A stretch of DNA of 64,000 nt. It comes from Amphibalanus amphitrite. Taxonomy: Eukaryota; Arthropoda; Thecostraca; Balanomorpha; Balanidae. Location: positions 248,001 through 312,000 of the forward strand of contig NW_024881863.1 in assembly GCF_019059575.1 (NCBI RefSeq), in the 5' to 3' direction. Under the pieces are notes generated by a model. That model saw nothing but the letters and a program-made list of their open reading frames with translations, searched no databases and was not told the DNA's origin. The position numbers and the translations under genes were made by a program. How positions within the stretch are numbered: position 1 is the first letter of the stretch; every line of letters starts with the position of its first letter. This document shows, piece by piece, positions 1 to 11,159 of the stretch.

Positions 1-302
1 TGATCTGAAAACTCCAACGGTGAAAAAATCAGTTTGATTCGTGAAGTTTAAATGCCTTAAAAATCGGTTTAAACGTCAATTATTATCACGTGACTAAATA
101 ACGAGCGTTGATTGGTCGTGACGTCACGATTCGTATCCAGCGAGCCCGTGAAGGTTGGCTGCATTATGTTAGTGTTGGTCGGCGGACGAAGGTGAATCTT
201 TGTGGAAGAAAGATGGTAGGTACCTACAAAGCAAAATAAGTGGTGTATTACTCCAGGATGTACTAGTAGGTACTTCATCCTCAACACCTGATAAAGTGTT
301 TG
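1..302. other. Unassigned sequence at window start
   Basis: No gene or repeat end recognised. The 18-mer TGACGTCACGATTCGTAT at 118-140 recurs inverted near 11811-11828, with a cAMP-response-like TGACGTCA core; this may be a shared repeat fragment. Confidence 0.4.
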
Positions 303-952
303 TTAACCCGCGCACCGACGGGGTTCGCGCCAACTTACAACCGACGGGGGGGGGGAGGGCGGATGACCCCCCTGAGATCTCGAGAACGAAGCAAGATAGC
401 GACAAGCGGTAAACGGCATTGGGTACGCACGGACAAGGTCTACAATTTTTACGTAAGTCATTTTCAGGTCAGGTCAAATATGACGTCACAGGGGTCAAAA
501 AAGTCAAAATGGCGGCGCTACATATGGATAGTTTTTCTCGAATAACTTTCGAATTAGGCAAGCTAGGAACAAACTAAGGGCACCATCGTGATCCTCTTGC
601 CAATCGGTATCGAACCATATGTATGTTGACCTCGAAAGGTCAAGGTCAAAGGTTGACCTCAGGTCACGTGACCTCGAGGTCATCATTCGATGCGCCTTGG
701 CGAGCTAAACACAATGAGACCATCCGCACGGCTGTATCCGGTTTCTGTAAGGAGTCATTGGCAGAAAACCTTTGGTGACCTTTGATGACGTCACATGACC
801 TTACAGCTGCCCAACAGCAAAACAGGCTTCAAGGTAGTGAAGGACAAGGTTGATCGTATATGAGGTCGTTTATGGTATATGTGGCCATTCCGACGCGTTT
901 TAGTGAAAAAAAAAACAGGGAGCTGATTTTTCCCCCATTGACTTATAATGGG
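303..952 (+). mobile_element. TTAA-target element, family A, right-truncated copy
   Basis: TTAA at 303-306 and CCCGCGCACCGACGGGG begin a copy of the 28964-29971 element in the same orientation. The hairpin region is shortened, but the AGGTCA block at 625-683 is retained. Similarity stops at about 952, after TTGACTTATAATGGG, so roughly the right third is missing. The frames on both strands have no protein likeness. Confidence 0.85.
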
Positions 953-1108
953 TTGACTTAAAATAATATAATAACACTTCAGTCAAGGCGACGACGTGGA
1001 ACCAGCTGGCAGCTACCGAGGACTTACTGCGTGCGCGCGCGGCGCAGTTCGACGTGCACAGTCGCACGCCAAAACGCCTCATCCCTCGCTAATAGCCCTC
1101 GACAGTAC

Positions 1109-1680
1109 CTACATCTCGTCATAATCAACACCGATCGTGACTTGCCTATTGGTTTCGAAGGACGGATCAGCCACACAGAAGTATGCCATTTTGCACTGCG
1201 GCTTCAGCATCAACAACTGGATCTGTGCCACATGTTTCTGCGCGTTGATCTTTCTAGAATCATTGCTGCCGATGTACCTACGCAGTGTTTTGTCAGACGA
1301 GGGACACTTCACCCCGACTATACTACCACTGGCGTCTGGCAGTTACCTCGTTTGGCGAAGCAGCGAACGCAGGATGTTCACCGCTGCTAAGAATGCAATG
1401 CTAGAGCTGGCGATCTTTTCGCCCAGATGCTTTTCTACTTCCCTTATCACTAAAGGCTCTAGCCTTCGGCCACGCGCCATCGCTGCAGTGTCCTCCACCT
1501 TTGCAGCACCGAGGATACCTAACCCAAAGAGCCATTGTTCTTTTGGCAGTGAGCCACCCCGTGCGCTTTGGACGCCGTAACGCGGCCAAATGGCACAGCG
1601 TGCCACAGAGGACACTTCCCCTGCCCCTTGGTCGCCTCACGCACTGCTGACTGCAGCACACAGAGCCGGAGTCATCCTAC
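1109..1680 (-). pseudogene. YqaJ-type (lambda exonuclease-like) nuclease gene, broken
   Basis: Segments in successive frames match the YqaJ recombinase/nuclease fold (PD-(D/E)XK). In order they are: PLWHAVPFGRVTASK near 1590 (the W...R.GR.TASK entry motif); ARGRRLEPLVIREVEKHLGEK near 1460; GEHPAFAASPNEV near 1360, where the usual SPDG is SPNE; and VGVKCPSSDK near 1300, the E/V-I-K-C-P strand with the catalytic Lys. At least three frame changes and stops separate them. YqaJ genes are scattered in many invertebrate genomes next to transposons and probably travelled on mobile DNA. It has no clear partner here; the LINE ORF1 starts 300 bases away on the other strand. Identification rests on motif recognition. 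Confidence 0.65.
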
Positions 1681-1980
1681 TTCTACAGTAGTCTTGGAAT
1701 CCATCACAGCTGTTCCACTTCGCTCGTGGGGCGCGTGGAGAGCGGACGTGCCTTGGCGGAGGACGAATTTGAGACGAAAGCGGCGCTGAGTTTTCTGCAT
1801 AGTTTAATTTGAGTTTAATATTATTTTCCCTTGTCTTTTCTTCTGAGGTAGGGGTTTAAGGGCCCTGTCCTCATTTTGGTCAACTTTTTTTTGTTTCCTT
1901 TCCATATCTAAATTGGGTTGATAGGCAATTTTCTTTCGATCACTAACTTAATTCTCGCTTGAAAATCTTGGGTGTTTGGG

Positions 1981-2786
1981 ATGGGTGCTAGAATGGAGGA
2001 CGTGTCAAAGATGATAGAAGAAGCAGTAAAAAAGTCACTGATTTTCTGAAGGCAGACTTTGAAAAAAGTATGTCTGCCATGAGGTCCGAACTTGAAGCCC
2101 TTAAGGCCGAAAACATAGAACTGAAAACAAGAGTGATTAGCACTGAGAGGGCAGTAGAAAAAAATGAACAGTACAACAGGAAAAGTACTCTTATTCTGGG
2201 GGGAGATGGGGTGCCACTCCCAAAAAAGGAACAGGAATCAACTTCTGAAACTAGAGCCATGGTAGCAAAAATCATCAAAGACAAACTCAATGTGAACATG
2301 CAAGGAGCCATCGTGGCTTGTCACAGGCTAAAAAACAAAAAAAGAGTTCTGGTCAAGTTCCAGGACCATGATGATCGGGAGGCGGTCTACCAGGCCCGGT
2401 TTGAGCAGCCCCGAGACACAAAAGACAAGGTGATAATTCACGAAAACCTCACTGAAGCTAGGGCCGCCATGATCAGGCGCCTGGGCCAGCTCAGAGAAAA
2501 AAATCAAATAGTGAACTACCACACCAAAAACGGATCCATATATGCCAGGAGCTCCAAGGACAACAAATATTCCCTCATCGAACATTGGCACACGGAACAG
2601 GAAATCCTTGAGCTGGTCCAGAGTGCTGGGAACAAGGGACCGGAATCACGGGACAACCTGATGAGGTCACAGACCCTTGAGAGCATTCCGCCGGGGCGGG
2701 TTGCAGGACGGGTGTCTGACCTGGCAGAATTTGTTGTGCCCAACCAGAGGCAGAGCAAACGTCAGCAACCAAAGAAACAACAGTAA
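1981..2786 (+). pseudogene. LINE ORF1 protein (coiled coil plus RNA-binding-like domain)
   Basis: The open frame from the ATG at 2070 (238 residues) starts with a heptad-rich coiled coil (SELEALKAENIELKTRV). A globular part follows with STLILGGDGVP, VACHRL, VLVKFQDHDDR and IIHENLTEARAAMIRRL, a pattern of L1-ORF1-like nucleic-acid chaperones found in many LINEs. The tail is Gln/Lys-rich. A matching N-terminal piece (MEDVSKMIEEAVKK) lies in another frame from 1981/1993. The shift falls in the six-A run at 2028-2033, so the true protein probably began there and this copy is frameshifted. It probably belongs with the downstream ORF2, but the 2.2 kb gap leaves room for two separate elements. Confidence 0.75.
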
Positions 2787-4992
2787 AAGTCTCTGGATCA
2801 GCTGCTCTATGCATCATCTCATTCTGATTCAAATTTCAATTATCAGTTAATCTTGCACTATATTCATAAATAGGTCCCTCTGGGCTGGCTGGAATGTCTT
2901 TTCTGTTTCCTATGTTGCCCAACATAGACACATGTGTATTTTATACTTGTATAAGATACCTACCTGTTCTTGGTAAATGCTAGATTGGTATAAACAACTA
3001 CCAAAGTCATTAATTTGAGTATGTTGTTACCTATGAAATGTACTGGCCTTAGGTAGCCTCACTTTATTGATAATGCAGGCGCTCTATCTATGCCCTAGAT
3101 ACAGCAGGCCCTTCAGCTTAACCACTGTTACCTAAATATTTACATAGGTACTTGTGAAGCTTCATCAAATAAGTTATCATACCTATATCTAGATTCTGGT
3201 GTGATATTGAGTGTTAGCTAACAGCTGTGACGTCACTCGGTCTCCTTGCTGGATATCTCCATCCCATGAAAAAACTTTGTGTTCTAATCATGTGAGATAT
3301 TGACTCTCACCTCAGATTGACTCTGATGGGTGACAGAGAGGATGTGCTGACTCTCAATATCATTCTATGATGCCTATAAAGTATTACTTGTGATTGCAAT
3401 GCAAGAACTTGTGTAGTGCAATTTTGCATTCACATTTTGCATGTTGTGCTTCCTAATGAAGCAAATTGAATGATGGATGGTGTGACTAGTATGAATGTTG
3501 AACCAGTGCCTTGGCACCAGGACCAGCAATGGACTCCTTTTTAACCTTGTGTGGATGGATGGATGAGCACCCCTGGTGCCTAGCCTTCATGGCTGTTTTA
3601 CCAAGTTTTAATATGAATGGAGTGTCTGAGCACTGCAGTGAACAAAAGAATGAATGGACACTACAGTGCCTGGCTTGGCAGAAAAGCCATTTTATCCTTT
3701 TAATCTGTATGGGATGTGAATGAGCGCTTTGCGCCCAGGCCAGGCAGAATGGTCTTTTTATGAATGCTATAATGAAGAATGCATGTGATCGTGATGACTG
3801 TGCTACTGCTGTTACGTTGGACCTGAACAGGCCTAACTATTCAAAGGTTTGGCTGAGATGATTTGATGAGTTGGTTGAGATACATCCATAATCCATATCA
3901 TTCATCAGAGTTCAGTTACTTAGTATAAACGATAATTCCATTTATATAACTGGAATGCTGATATCCTGCTGCTGACTGTCTTTCGTGCATGACGGCTGAG
4001 CAAGTGCTCATTGCCATTGAGCATAAGAGCTTGGCTTTGCAAGCTCAACTGTATTTCGCCCTAGTTCTTCACTGTATTGTTTCAGATCATTATTTTCCCA
4101 GCCAGCCCGGGGGTCCTGACCTGAATATGGTACTCAAAGCATTGGGTTCATCTCACCATTGTATGTTATGGTGCTGGCCTTTGCCCTGTCCCAGTTGGCT
4201 CGCGCGATGATCCTGCAGTGTCTGCCCCTTGGTCTCCCGTTGGTTACGGATGTTGTGGTCCATGAGTTTCCCTTTGTTGGTGATCTCGGGGCTGTCTGGT
4301 TGGGTACAGTGCGGCTGCGGGGTCGTGGCCGCTCTCGGTCTGGGGTCTTTTCCTTCTGGGTGGGCTGGCCCCGTCCGGCTCGGGGCCCTCCGGCCTGCCC
4401 GTGGCCGGCGGCGCCCTCGTGGTGCTGGCGCGCTGCGGGGGTGCCCCCCGCCGTGGACGGCTCCTGGGGGGCTGTGCGCCGGGTGGGGTTTGCGCGCCTG
4501 GGGGTGTTGGCTCCCGGGGCGGGGGCGGCCGCGATGCCGACGCTGTCGCGCGGGGCTGTTTTTTTTTCTCTCTCTCTCTCTTTATCTTGGCCATTGCTGG
4601 GCTGTGCACTGGCTGGCTCGTTCATACGGCTGACGTTAGGTGGCGTATCAAGAGGACTGCAGATGGCGGTAGTGTAGCCTTTACGCAGTCGCACTTTACG
4701 CCTGGCACTCTCATGCCTCTCATATGAATTTTATTGGTGAGCATAGCACTTACATCTGAGTATTGTTTCTTAAGTGTGTTTTGCATATACTTTATGCAAA
4801 ATTCATTTGATATCTATTTGCATTACTTGTAATGCAATGATCATGTATCCATATAGTCATGTAGTATATTCTTGTTTGTACCCACAGTTAGGTACCTATA
4901 TTGATTCTAATAGTACACACTCATCCCAAACACAAAGGATAGCTTGTCAAGTTTTATCTTCTTGTCTCTCGGTGGAGTAACCATAGTGTTGC
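2787..4992 (+). other. Spacer between LINE ORF1 and ORF2
   Basis: No domain was recognised. The first 1.4 kb is AT-rich; 4190-4560 is a sharp GC-rich island that opens long frames on both strands (Pro/Arg/Gly-rich, low complexity) and ends in a short CT run at 4561-4583. It might be a LINE internal promoter or an unrelated insertion. No inverted repeats or target duplications bounding it were found. Confidence 0.4.
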
Positions 4993-7844
4993 ATGCCACT
5001 GACAAGAATAAGAGAAAATGAACTGCCTTTGCTGTACGACAAGATCTTTCATCCATTTCAAGATACAGACACTCATCTTGATCTTGCTGTTAGTAACGAA
5101 CTTGAATCCATACGAAATAACTGTAAATATTACACTGTTACAACAAATAACAATTCCCCTGTTTCTCATGACACTGAGAAACTCTCTATTTTGCACCTCA
5201 ATGCTCGTTCTCTTTTAAGTGTCGAGAAATATGAAGCCCTGAATACTTTCCTGTATTCAACTGGTACACAATGGGACGTGATCTGTGTATCCGAAACATG
5301 GTTACAAAATGATATTGATAAATATCGTAACATACCCGGGTACACAGCATTCTTTCAAAATCGCATTGGTCGCACAGGTGGTGGCGTAGCTGTATATGTA
5401 CGCACATCCAGTGTAATTTCCACTACTCGTCTTCCCATTGACTGTCCAACTGGTACTGAATCAGTCATACTTCAGTGCTGTCTACCTTGCTCTAAGGTAA
5501 TTATTGCACAATTTTATAGACCCCCAGATACTTGCCCAGTTCTTTTCTGTGAGCAGATGACAAGTTTATTCGACTCCATTGATATCTCATCCAGCACAGT
5601 GATCGTCACTGGTGATTTTAATTTTGACCTATGCGCCCTGAGGAATGATCATGGTGCGGAGATATTTTTCAATATGATGTTGTCCTTTGGCTTTCTTCCC
5701 TTGATATTCCTCCCCACCAGACAAGGTGAAACAAGACTATCTCTGCTAGACAATATATATTGTAACAATATATCACTTGTTAAAGACACTGGAGCAATTC
5801 ACGATGACTTGTCTGACCACTTCCCAATTTATGCTACCCTAAAAACATATAAACAAAGAAACGTGAGACCGAAAAAGCAAATCACATCATTCAATTATAA
5901 CAAAATCACTGATTTGCGAATACATTTGCAAACTGATTTACAGGGCCTCACAGATGTAATTGATCCTAACATAGCTTGTGAAAAAATAATTCGGTCTTAC
6001 TCTGATGGTATACAAAAATTCAGCGCTACTTTTGTACCATCGCGGAAAAACACACCAATTAAACCCTGGATCACGCCTGGCATACTGGCGTCAATAGGCA
6101 GAAAAAATGAACTGTTTTTATCAAAAAATAAAGATCCGGTGCATGAAAATGCAGCAAAGTATCGCAGATATCGCAATGTACTTGTGATGATAATAAGAGA
6201 AGCAAAGAAATCATATATCCAAGCAAAACTTAAAACATCAGATTCTAAGAATACTTGGAAAATCATCAAGGAAATGTCCACAGGCTCCTCCGAAAACACA
6301 AAACTGCCTGATGCGTTCAAAACCAACAGCGGCTTATTGAATGACACTAAGGACATAGTTAATGAATTTAACACATTCTTCACCAACATTGGAAAAGAGC
6401 TTAAAAATAAGATCAGAGACACTGAAAGCAATCCAACTGATTATCTTCCTAACTTTGTAGGAACACCACTTCAACAATTATCTGCCACAAATGAAAATGA
6501 AGTGAAAAATATTGTGGATAGTATGCGCAATGTTGGAAGTGGTCATGACAAAATAAATACAAAGATATTTAAATCAACATACACATCAATAATTACTGTG
6601 ATTGTTCATCTCATGAATCTCTGTCTTCTCCAAGGTGTGTTTCCCACCTCATTAAAAAGAGCTGTTATAAAGCCAATTTATAAGACTGGGGATAAACAGT
6701 TATTCAATAACTATCGCCCAATATCTTTACTCCCGGTCATTTCGAAATTACTAGAAAAACTTATTTATGCTCGATTAAGTGAACACTTAACTCAAAATAA
6801 CATAATTTGCGATCATCAATTTGGTTTTAGACAAGGTATGAGTACCTACATGCCTATCGTAATTCTCCAAGAAAAAATCTTAAGTGCTCTGGAAAACAAC
6901 CTAAGCACATGTGGAATTTACCTTGACCTCCGCAAGGCATTCGATACAGTTGATATCGAGATACTGCTCTGCAAACTGCATAAATATGGCATATGTGATG
7001 AAGCATACTTGATGCTAAAATCATACTTGAATGAACGCACTCAATGCGTTCAAATCGATGATACGCAATCATCTATTCTTCCGGTAAACATAGGAGTACC
7101 TCAGGGGTCTATTCTGGGTCCACTCCTTTTTATATTATACATAAATGATTTTATATCCATATGTGATGAACACATATCTGTACTTTTATATGCTGATGAT
7201 ACTGCCATTTTCATAGAAGGTGAAAACAGAAATGCACTTCAAGCCAGACTAAATACATTAATGCCTAAAATTGCTGAATGGTTTGCTTCTAACCAGTTGT
7301 CCCTCAATGCTGATAAAACGTACTATCAGCTATATGGTAATCAACCAACAAACTGTGAACTAACAATTCAAATTGATGGTGCTAAAATTACTCGTGCAAA
7401 CACTGTTAAGTACCTTGGTGTATTTATTGATGATGACCTTAAGTGGAAAACACACATAGCCAAACTCCAAATAATATTATCGAGAAATATCGGAATAATG
7501 AATAGGCTCAAATACCTTTTGGGCACAAAACACCTTTTGCTACTGTATCATTCTCTTTTCCTTAGTTATATTAACTACTGCTGCTTCATTTACACAAATA
7601 CATACCCAACTAGTTTAAATGAATTAGACAAACTTCAGAAACGTGCTATAAGAATAATTGATGGACAGCCAAGACTGGCACATACTGCACCAATATTCAA
7701 GAAGTTCAAACTTCTTAAACTTAGGGATATTGGGCAACAGCAAATGTTGCTATTACTGCACAGAAAACTTAGTGGAAACCTACCAATGGCTATTGCAGAG
7801 CTTTTTGTAACATCTGAACCTACTAGAATAAATCGTTCCATTAA
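4993..7844 (+). pseudogene. LINE ORF2, 5' part: endonuclease and reverse transcriptase
   Basis: This single open frame encodes a non-LTR retrotransposon polyprotein. Residues about 62-285 are an AP-like endonuclease with LHLNARS (Asn70), VSETWL (Glu101), YRPP, TGDFN (Asp208, Asn210) and SDHFPI (Asp275, His276). The reverse transcriptase follows (about 545-820) with YRPISLLPVISKLLE, FDTVD, GVPQGSILGPLLF and the catalytic YADD at 733-736. The family is of CR1/jockey type. Residues after about 951 (GTLPPSKK...) come from an inserted DNA element, and the true C-terminus continues at 10626. No other break is seen, so the copy was open along its length when it was hit. The start ATG is the first in frame; a longer N-terminus cannot be excluded. 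Confidence 0.93.
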
Positions 7845-10625
7845 AGGGACCCTCCCACCTTCAAAAAAGTTAATGAATTGGCATAAAAGTGATGTAGCGT
7901 GAATCACAAAGAGCGAAAATGAACATCTACCAAATTTTACCGGAAAATATTCACCCGTTTTCGAGATATAAGACTTTTATTTTTGTTTACTTTTTGGGAA
8001 ATCCGCTGTTTCTATGACGTCACATAAAGGTTTTCTTTACGTCGGTATTTGGAAGCAATAATTTGGTATCAAAGTGCGACAAATATTGCGCGAATGATGC
8101 GTTTATCTTATCAAGGTCAATATATGATGGCCAATAAAGGATTCCAGGACAATTCTTATGGCATTTCTTCGTATCGCAATTCTTCGTCTGCAAATCTTCG
8201 TCAGGGCATTTATTCGTACCTATCGCATTACTTTGTCTCGCACCAGAGTATATGAAAATCGGCTCGCATTTCTTCTTCAACGCAAATATATGCAAGAGTA
8301 AGCATTGAGGGACAAATAAATGCACCGACGAAGATTTGTAGACGAAGAAATGCGGACGAAAAATTGTGCTACGAAGAAATGTCATGCGAGGATTCGTTCG
8401 GGTACCATGACATTTATGTGATTTCAAAGTCAAGATTCACAGCTGATCTGCTAAATCAAGCCAAGAATCCAAACTATCAAAAAACTATAAATATTTGTTT
8501 GTCTGTCACAGAGGTCTCAAGCAATATAAGGTTGACATATGTTGAATCAAAAATTTACTGCCACAACTCACATCTCCTGCCTTAGTTTATCATTGTTGTT
8601 TTAACTTGCTTTCAAGAGAAACAGAAGCCAGTATCTGATATCACTTCAGATGATTGTTTCAAGATCTGAGTTCAAATGGAAATAAAAGCAAGATCAAGAT
8701 GAAACAGGGATTATTGCTGTTAAAGTAGTTTGGCCATGATACAACAAGCACATAAATCATTAGCCAAATCAAATACTGGTTGGTTTGTCAAGATGTTTGT
8801 TGTCTGTCGTCTGTCGAGCTGCTATGAACACTGAACGCTCTCACTCTTACTTTAAAGAGAGTAGTTTAAGTTGAATGGTAGTGAGCTGTAATTAGACAAA
8901 GCAGCTATTCAGTGCTCACATCAAGCCAGGCTAGGAAATGGCATCAACTGTGGTGGGAGGAAGCAGGTTCGGCAGCCCTATGTTGTAAACTTCTGTTATG
9001 TCTTGTGTTTGATCAACTGATGTTTTCTGCTCTGTTTTGTGCAGTGATAGTAGCAGGTAACTGCATGCTTGTCAAATTATGTGAATAAACGAATTCATAA
9101 CATTGCATTTTTCTCTCCATGCAAGGAACAAGTAAGATGTTGTAGAAAATGTAATAGAGGGCTGCATTGCTGATTTTGCACTTTATCAGAGCTTTATTTA
9201 GAATTGCTTTCCTGAAAGCTACACACAGGCCACAGTGCTGAAATTCACAATGTCATAGCTTTTGGCAGAAAAAAGAAAAGACTTACTTAGGTAAAATTGG
9301 CTGAAAGTATGGCAGAGCAGGTCTTGATGCGTATGCCCATCCGTGTGCTTGCCGAAGCCGAACTGACTGCAACACATTTAACTCTGACCCACCATGGTGG
9401 CTGGCATATCCTGAACTTTCACCACTCTAAACAAGAGAACTTTCAGCCCTCGGCATTGTATTAAAACACTGTACAAAACACTCAAAATTTGTTTCAGTGC
9501 CATCCACGGACAACATCAGTCGCCATTCACCAGGCCAGTAAAAACAGAATAGATAATAGCTTCAAACCCATGTAGTCAGAGTTACTAGGTCTGCACCTCA
9601 AAACAAAATCCAGGTGACATTCACCACGCCAGTAAAAAACAGGTACTTAGGTAACGTAACAGCTTCAAATCTGGTAACATGTTGGTCGGACTTTACACTA
9701 CCATATTTACATGGAATAATATGATACCAAACAATAGTGCAACCATTCTGGACAACAAAAGTGTATGATAAAATTAATTTAGAATACTCTGGCTGGCAGC
9801 ATGATTTACGAGCACAGGCAGGTGTTACCTACCAGCCTTCTCAATGCTCGTAAAACCAACATTGTAGTTTTGATTTTACCTTACATGATAACACACTTGG
9901 CTGCAATGGCACATTTAATTTAATACTGTGAAAAGACCAGTTATAACCACTTCACAAGCACAATTGCACCTCATGCCGACATCCTTTTCCAAAGACAGTC
10001 AGCAGCGTCTTTCGTCAAAACTGGAATATAAATCCCCTTTCAACTGTAAACATCAAAAATATTTCTTCATGGTGTGACTGTGATCTCCATATGGAAACCT
10101 TGCAGGAAAAGAATTAATGTCAATTGTCAGCTCTTCAAATTTCTTTGGACTTTAACTTGCAGTACCATATCCAGTTTGCTTTGATATTTTGTTTTTTATT
10201 CCATGTTGAAGTTGAACACCAAGCTCCAGATATAGCAGGCAGCTTGATCATCTTCGGCCTTGGTATAATATCAGTCCAAGTTCCAGTGGTGGGTATCTTC
10301 TAATATTCAAATTAAAATGAAAAGCAATAGGCTTTCTCAGCGCCGACGACGGATTTCACGTTGATAAAAAAGGGAGCTCAAGGTCGGCAAAACTCGGGTT
10401 CAAGGAATGGCGGGCGTTGAAATGACTGCTGACGTCATCAAAAAACCGCTAATGGTTAAGAGATAGGGACTAAGCTGGTCCCACCCTGCAAGTAAAGGGA
10501 AGAAATTTCTTGAACACCATAAAGCTGCGGGGGTTGCGACCAGGATAAATGGTGGTTTCTGAGCCTGGCCGCAAACTTGGCTATCTCAACTCAAAACTAA
10601 TGTTAAGGTGGGATGGTCCCTTTAA
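7841..10625. mobile_element. Kolobok/T2-like DNA element inserted in LINE ORF2
   Basis: TTAA duplications at 7841-7844 and 10622-10625 flank 2,777 bp. Terminal repeats are AGGGACCCTCCCACCTT on the left and, inverted, AGGGACCATCCCACCTT on the right. With the target the ends read TTAAAGGGA, which fits the TTAAAGGRR ends of T2/Kolobok MITEs and not the CCC ends of piggyBac. Joining the flanks at one TTAA keeps the LINE frame. No transposase frame is present, so it is non-autonomous. It contains a palindromic segment at 8158-8385; the remaining 8.4-10.6 kb shows no gene. Confidence 0.85.
8158..8385. repeat. Imperfect palindrome with repeated ATTTCTTCGT words
   Basis: The left arm (8158-8222) and right arm (8309-8385) are inverted, imperfect copies sharing ATTTCTTCGT, CAAATCTTCGTC and GCATTTATT words. 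The right arm has an extra ATTTCTTCGT unit of about 12-14 bases. The loop is about 86 bases. The minus-strand frame across it is a by-product. Confidence 0.75.
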
Positions 10626-10803
10626 ACATTTCTATGAATCATTTACATACAAAGTATACAAAACGCATACTTTATCGTGGGCCGGGCCCAGAGTCTGGAA
10701 CAAAATTATGGTGCCTTTATTTCCCAGACTTTCTACAGTACCAGCTTCGAAATCAGTTATTAAAAAGCTCTCCAAAAGTTTCTTTCTTAACCAGTATCAT
10801 TGA
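10626..10803 (+). pseudogene. LINE ORF2, 3' part after the insertion
   Basis: From 10626 the frame encodes the conserved C-terminal end of CR1/jockey-type ORF2 (THTLSWAGPRVWNKI, then a Lys-rich KKLSKSFFLNQYH and a TGA stop). The 58 residues complete the protein left unfinished at 7844, for a total of about 1,009 residues. The ATG at 10549 lies inside the inserted element and is not a real start. Confidence 0.9.
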
Positions 10804-10906
10804 TTCATTCAATTCAGTTTGCATGATGATATGCCTCGTGTGATAATGTAATTGAAAATCATCTTGGTTATTGGGTAGTTCTATTACCCGTTACCTCCTA
10901 TTTCTG

Positions 10907-10909
10907 ATT

Positions 10910-10941
<32 letters not shown>

Positions 10942-10942
10942 T
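10907..10942. repeat. CTTT tetranucleotide repeat
   Basis: About nine CTTT units in the 3' untranslated part of the LINE. Confidence 0.95.
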
Positions 10943-11120
10943 TTGACTTGATTTAAACTTAATTTGATTTTGATTAAATTTATCTTATTTTTATTTTTAT
11001 TTTACATTTTGTCTTTCGTTCTTGGCGTTTCTTGACATTACCTCCCGATTGTGTTCTGTTGACTTATTTATTTTAATTAAATTTTATTTCTACACTTGTC
11101 ACCTCGGAACTGGCCTCTGT

Positions 11121-11159
11121 GGGCTGTCCGACAACAAGCCTTGCTTAGTTGGACGGCCC
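11121..11159 (+). ncRNA. Hairpin in the LINE 3' untranslated region
   Basis: GGGCTGTCCGAC (11121-11132) pairs with GTTGGACGGCCC (11148-11159) along 12 positions, two of them G-U in RNA. LINEs of stringent 3'-recognition type use such hairpins to bind their reverse transcriptase; that role here is inferred from position. Confidence 0.55.

Noticed and set aside
1031-1580. Plus-strand frames of 119 and 147 residues
   Set aside because: They are antisense to the YqaJ-like pseudogene; the minus strand carries the recognisable motifs.
4134-4727. Long overlapping frames on both strands in the GC-rich block
   Set aside because: Low-complexity Pro/Arg/Gly composition, several frames open at once, no domain, no matching family.
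8020-8433. Minus-strand frame of 137 residues in the Kolobok-like element
   Set aside because: It runs through the palindromic repeat and has no transposase or THAP features.
10549-10625. Use of the ATG at 10549 as the start of a gene
   Set aside because: These codons lie in the end of the inserted DNA element; only the codons from 10626 belong to the LINE protein.
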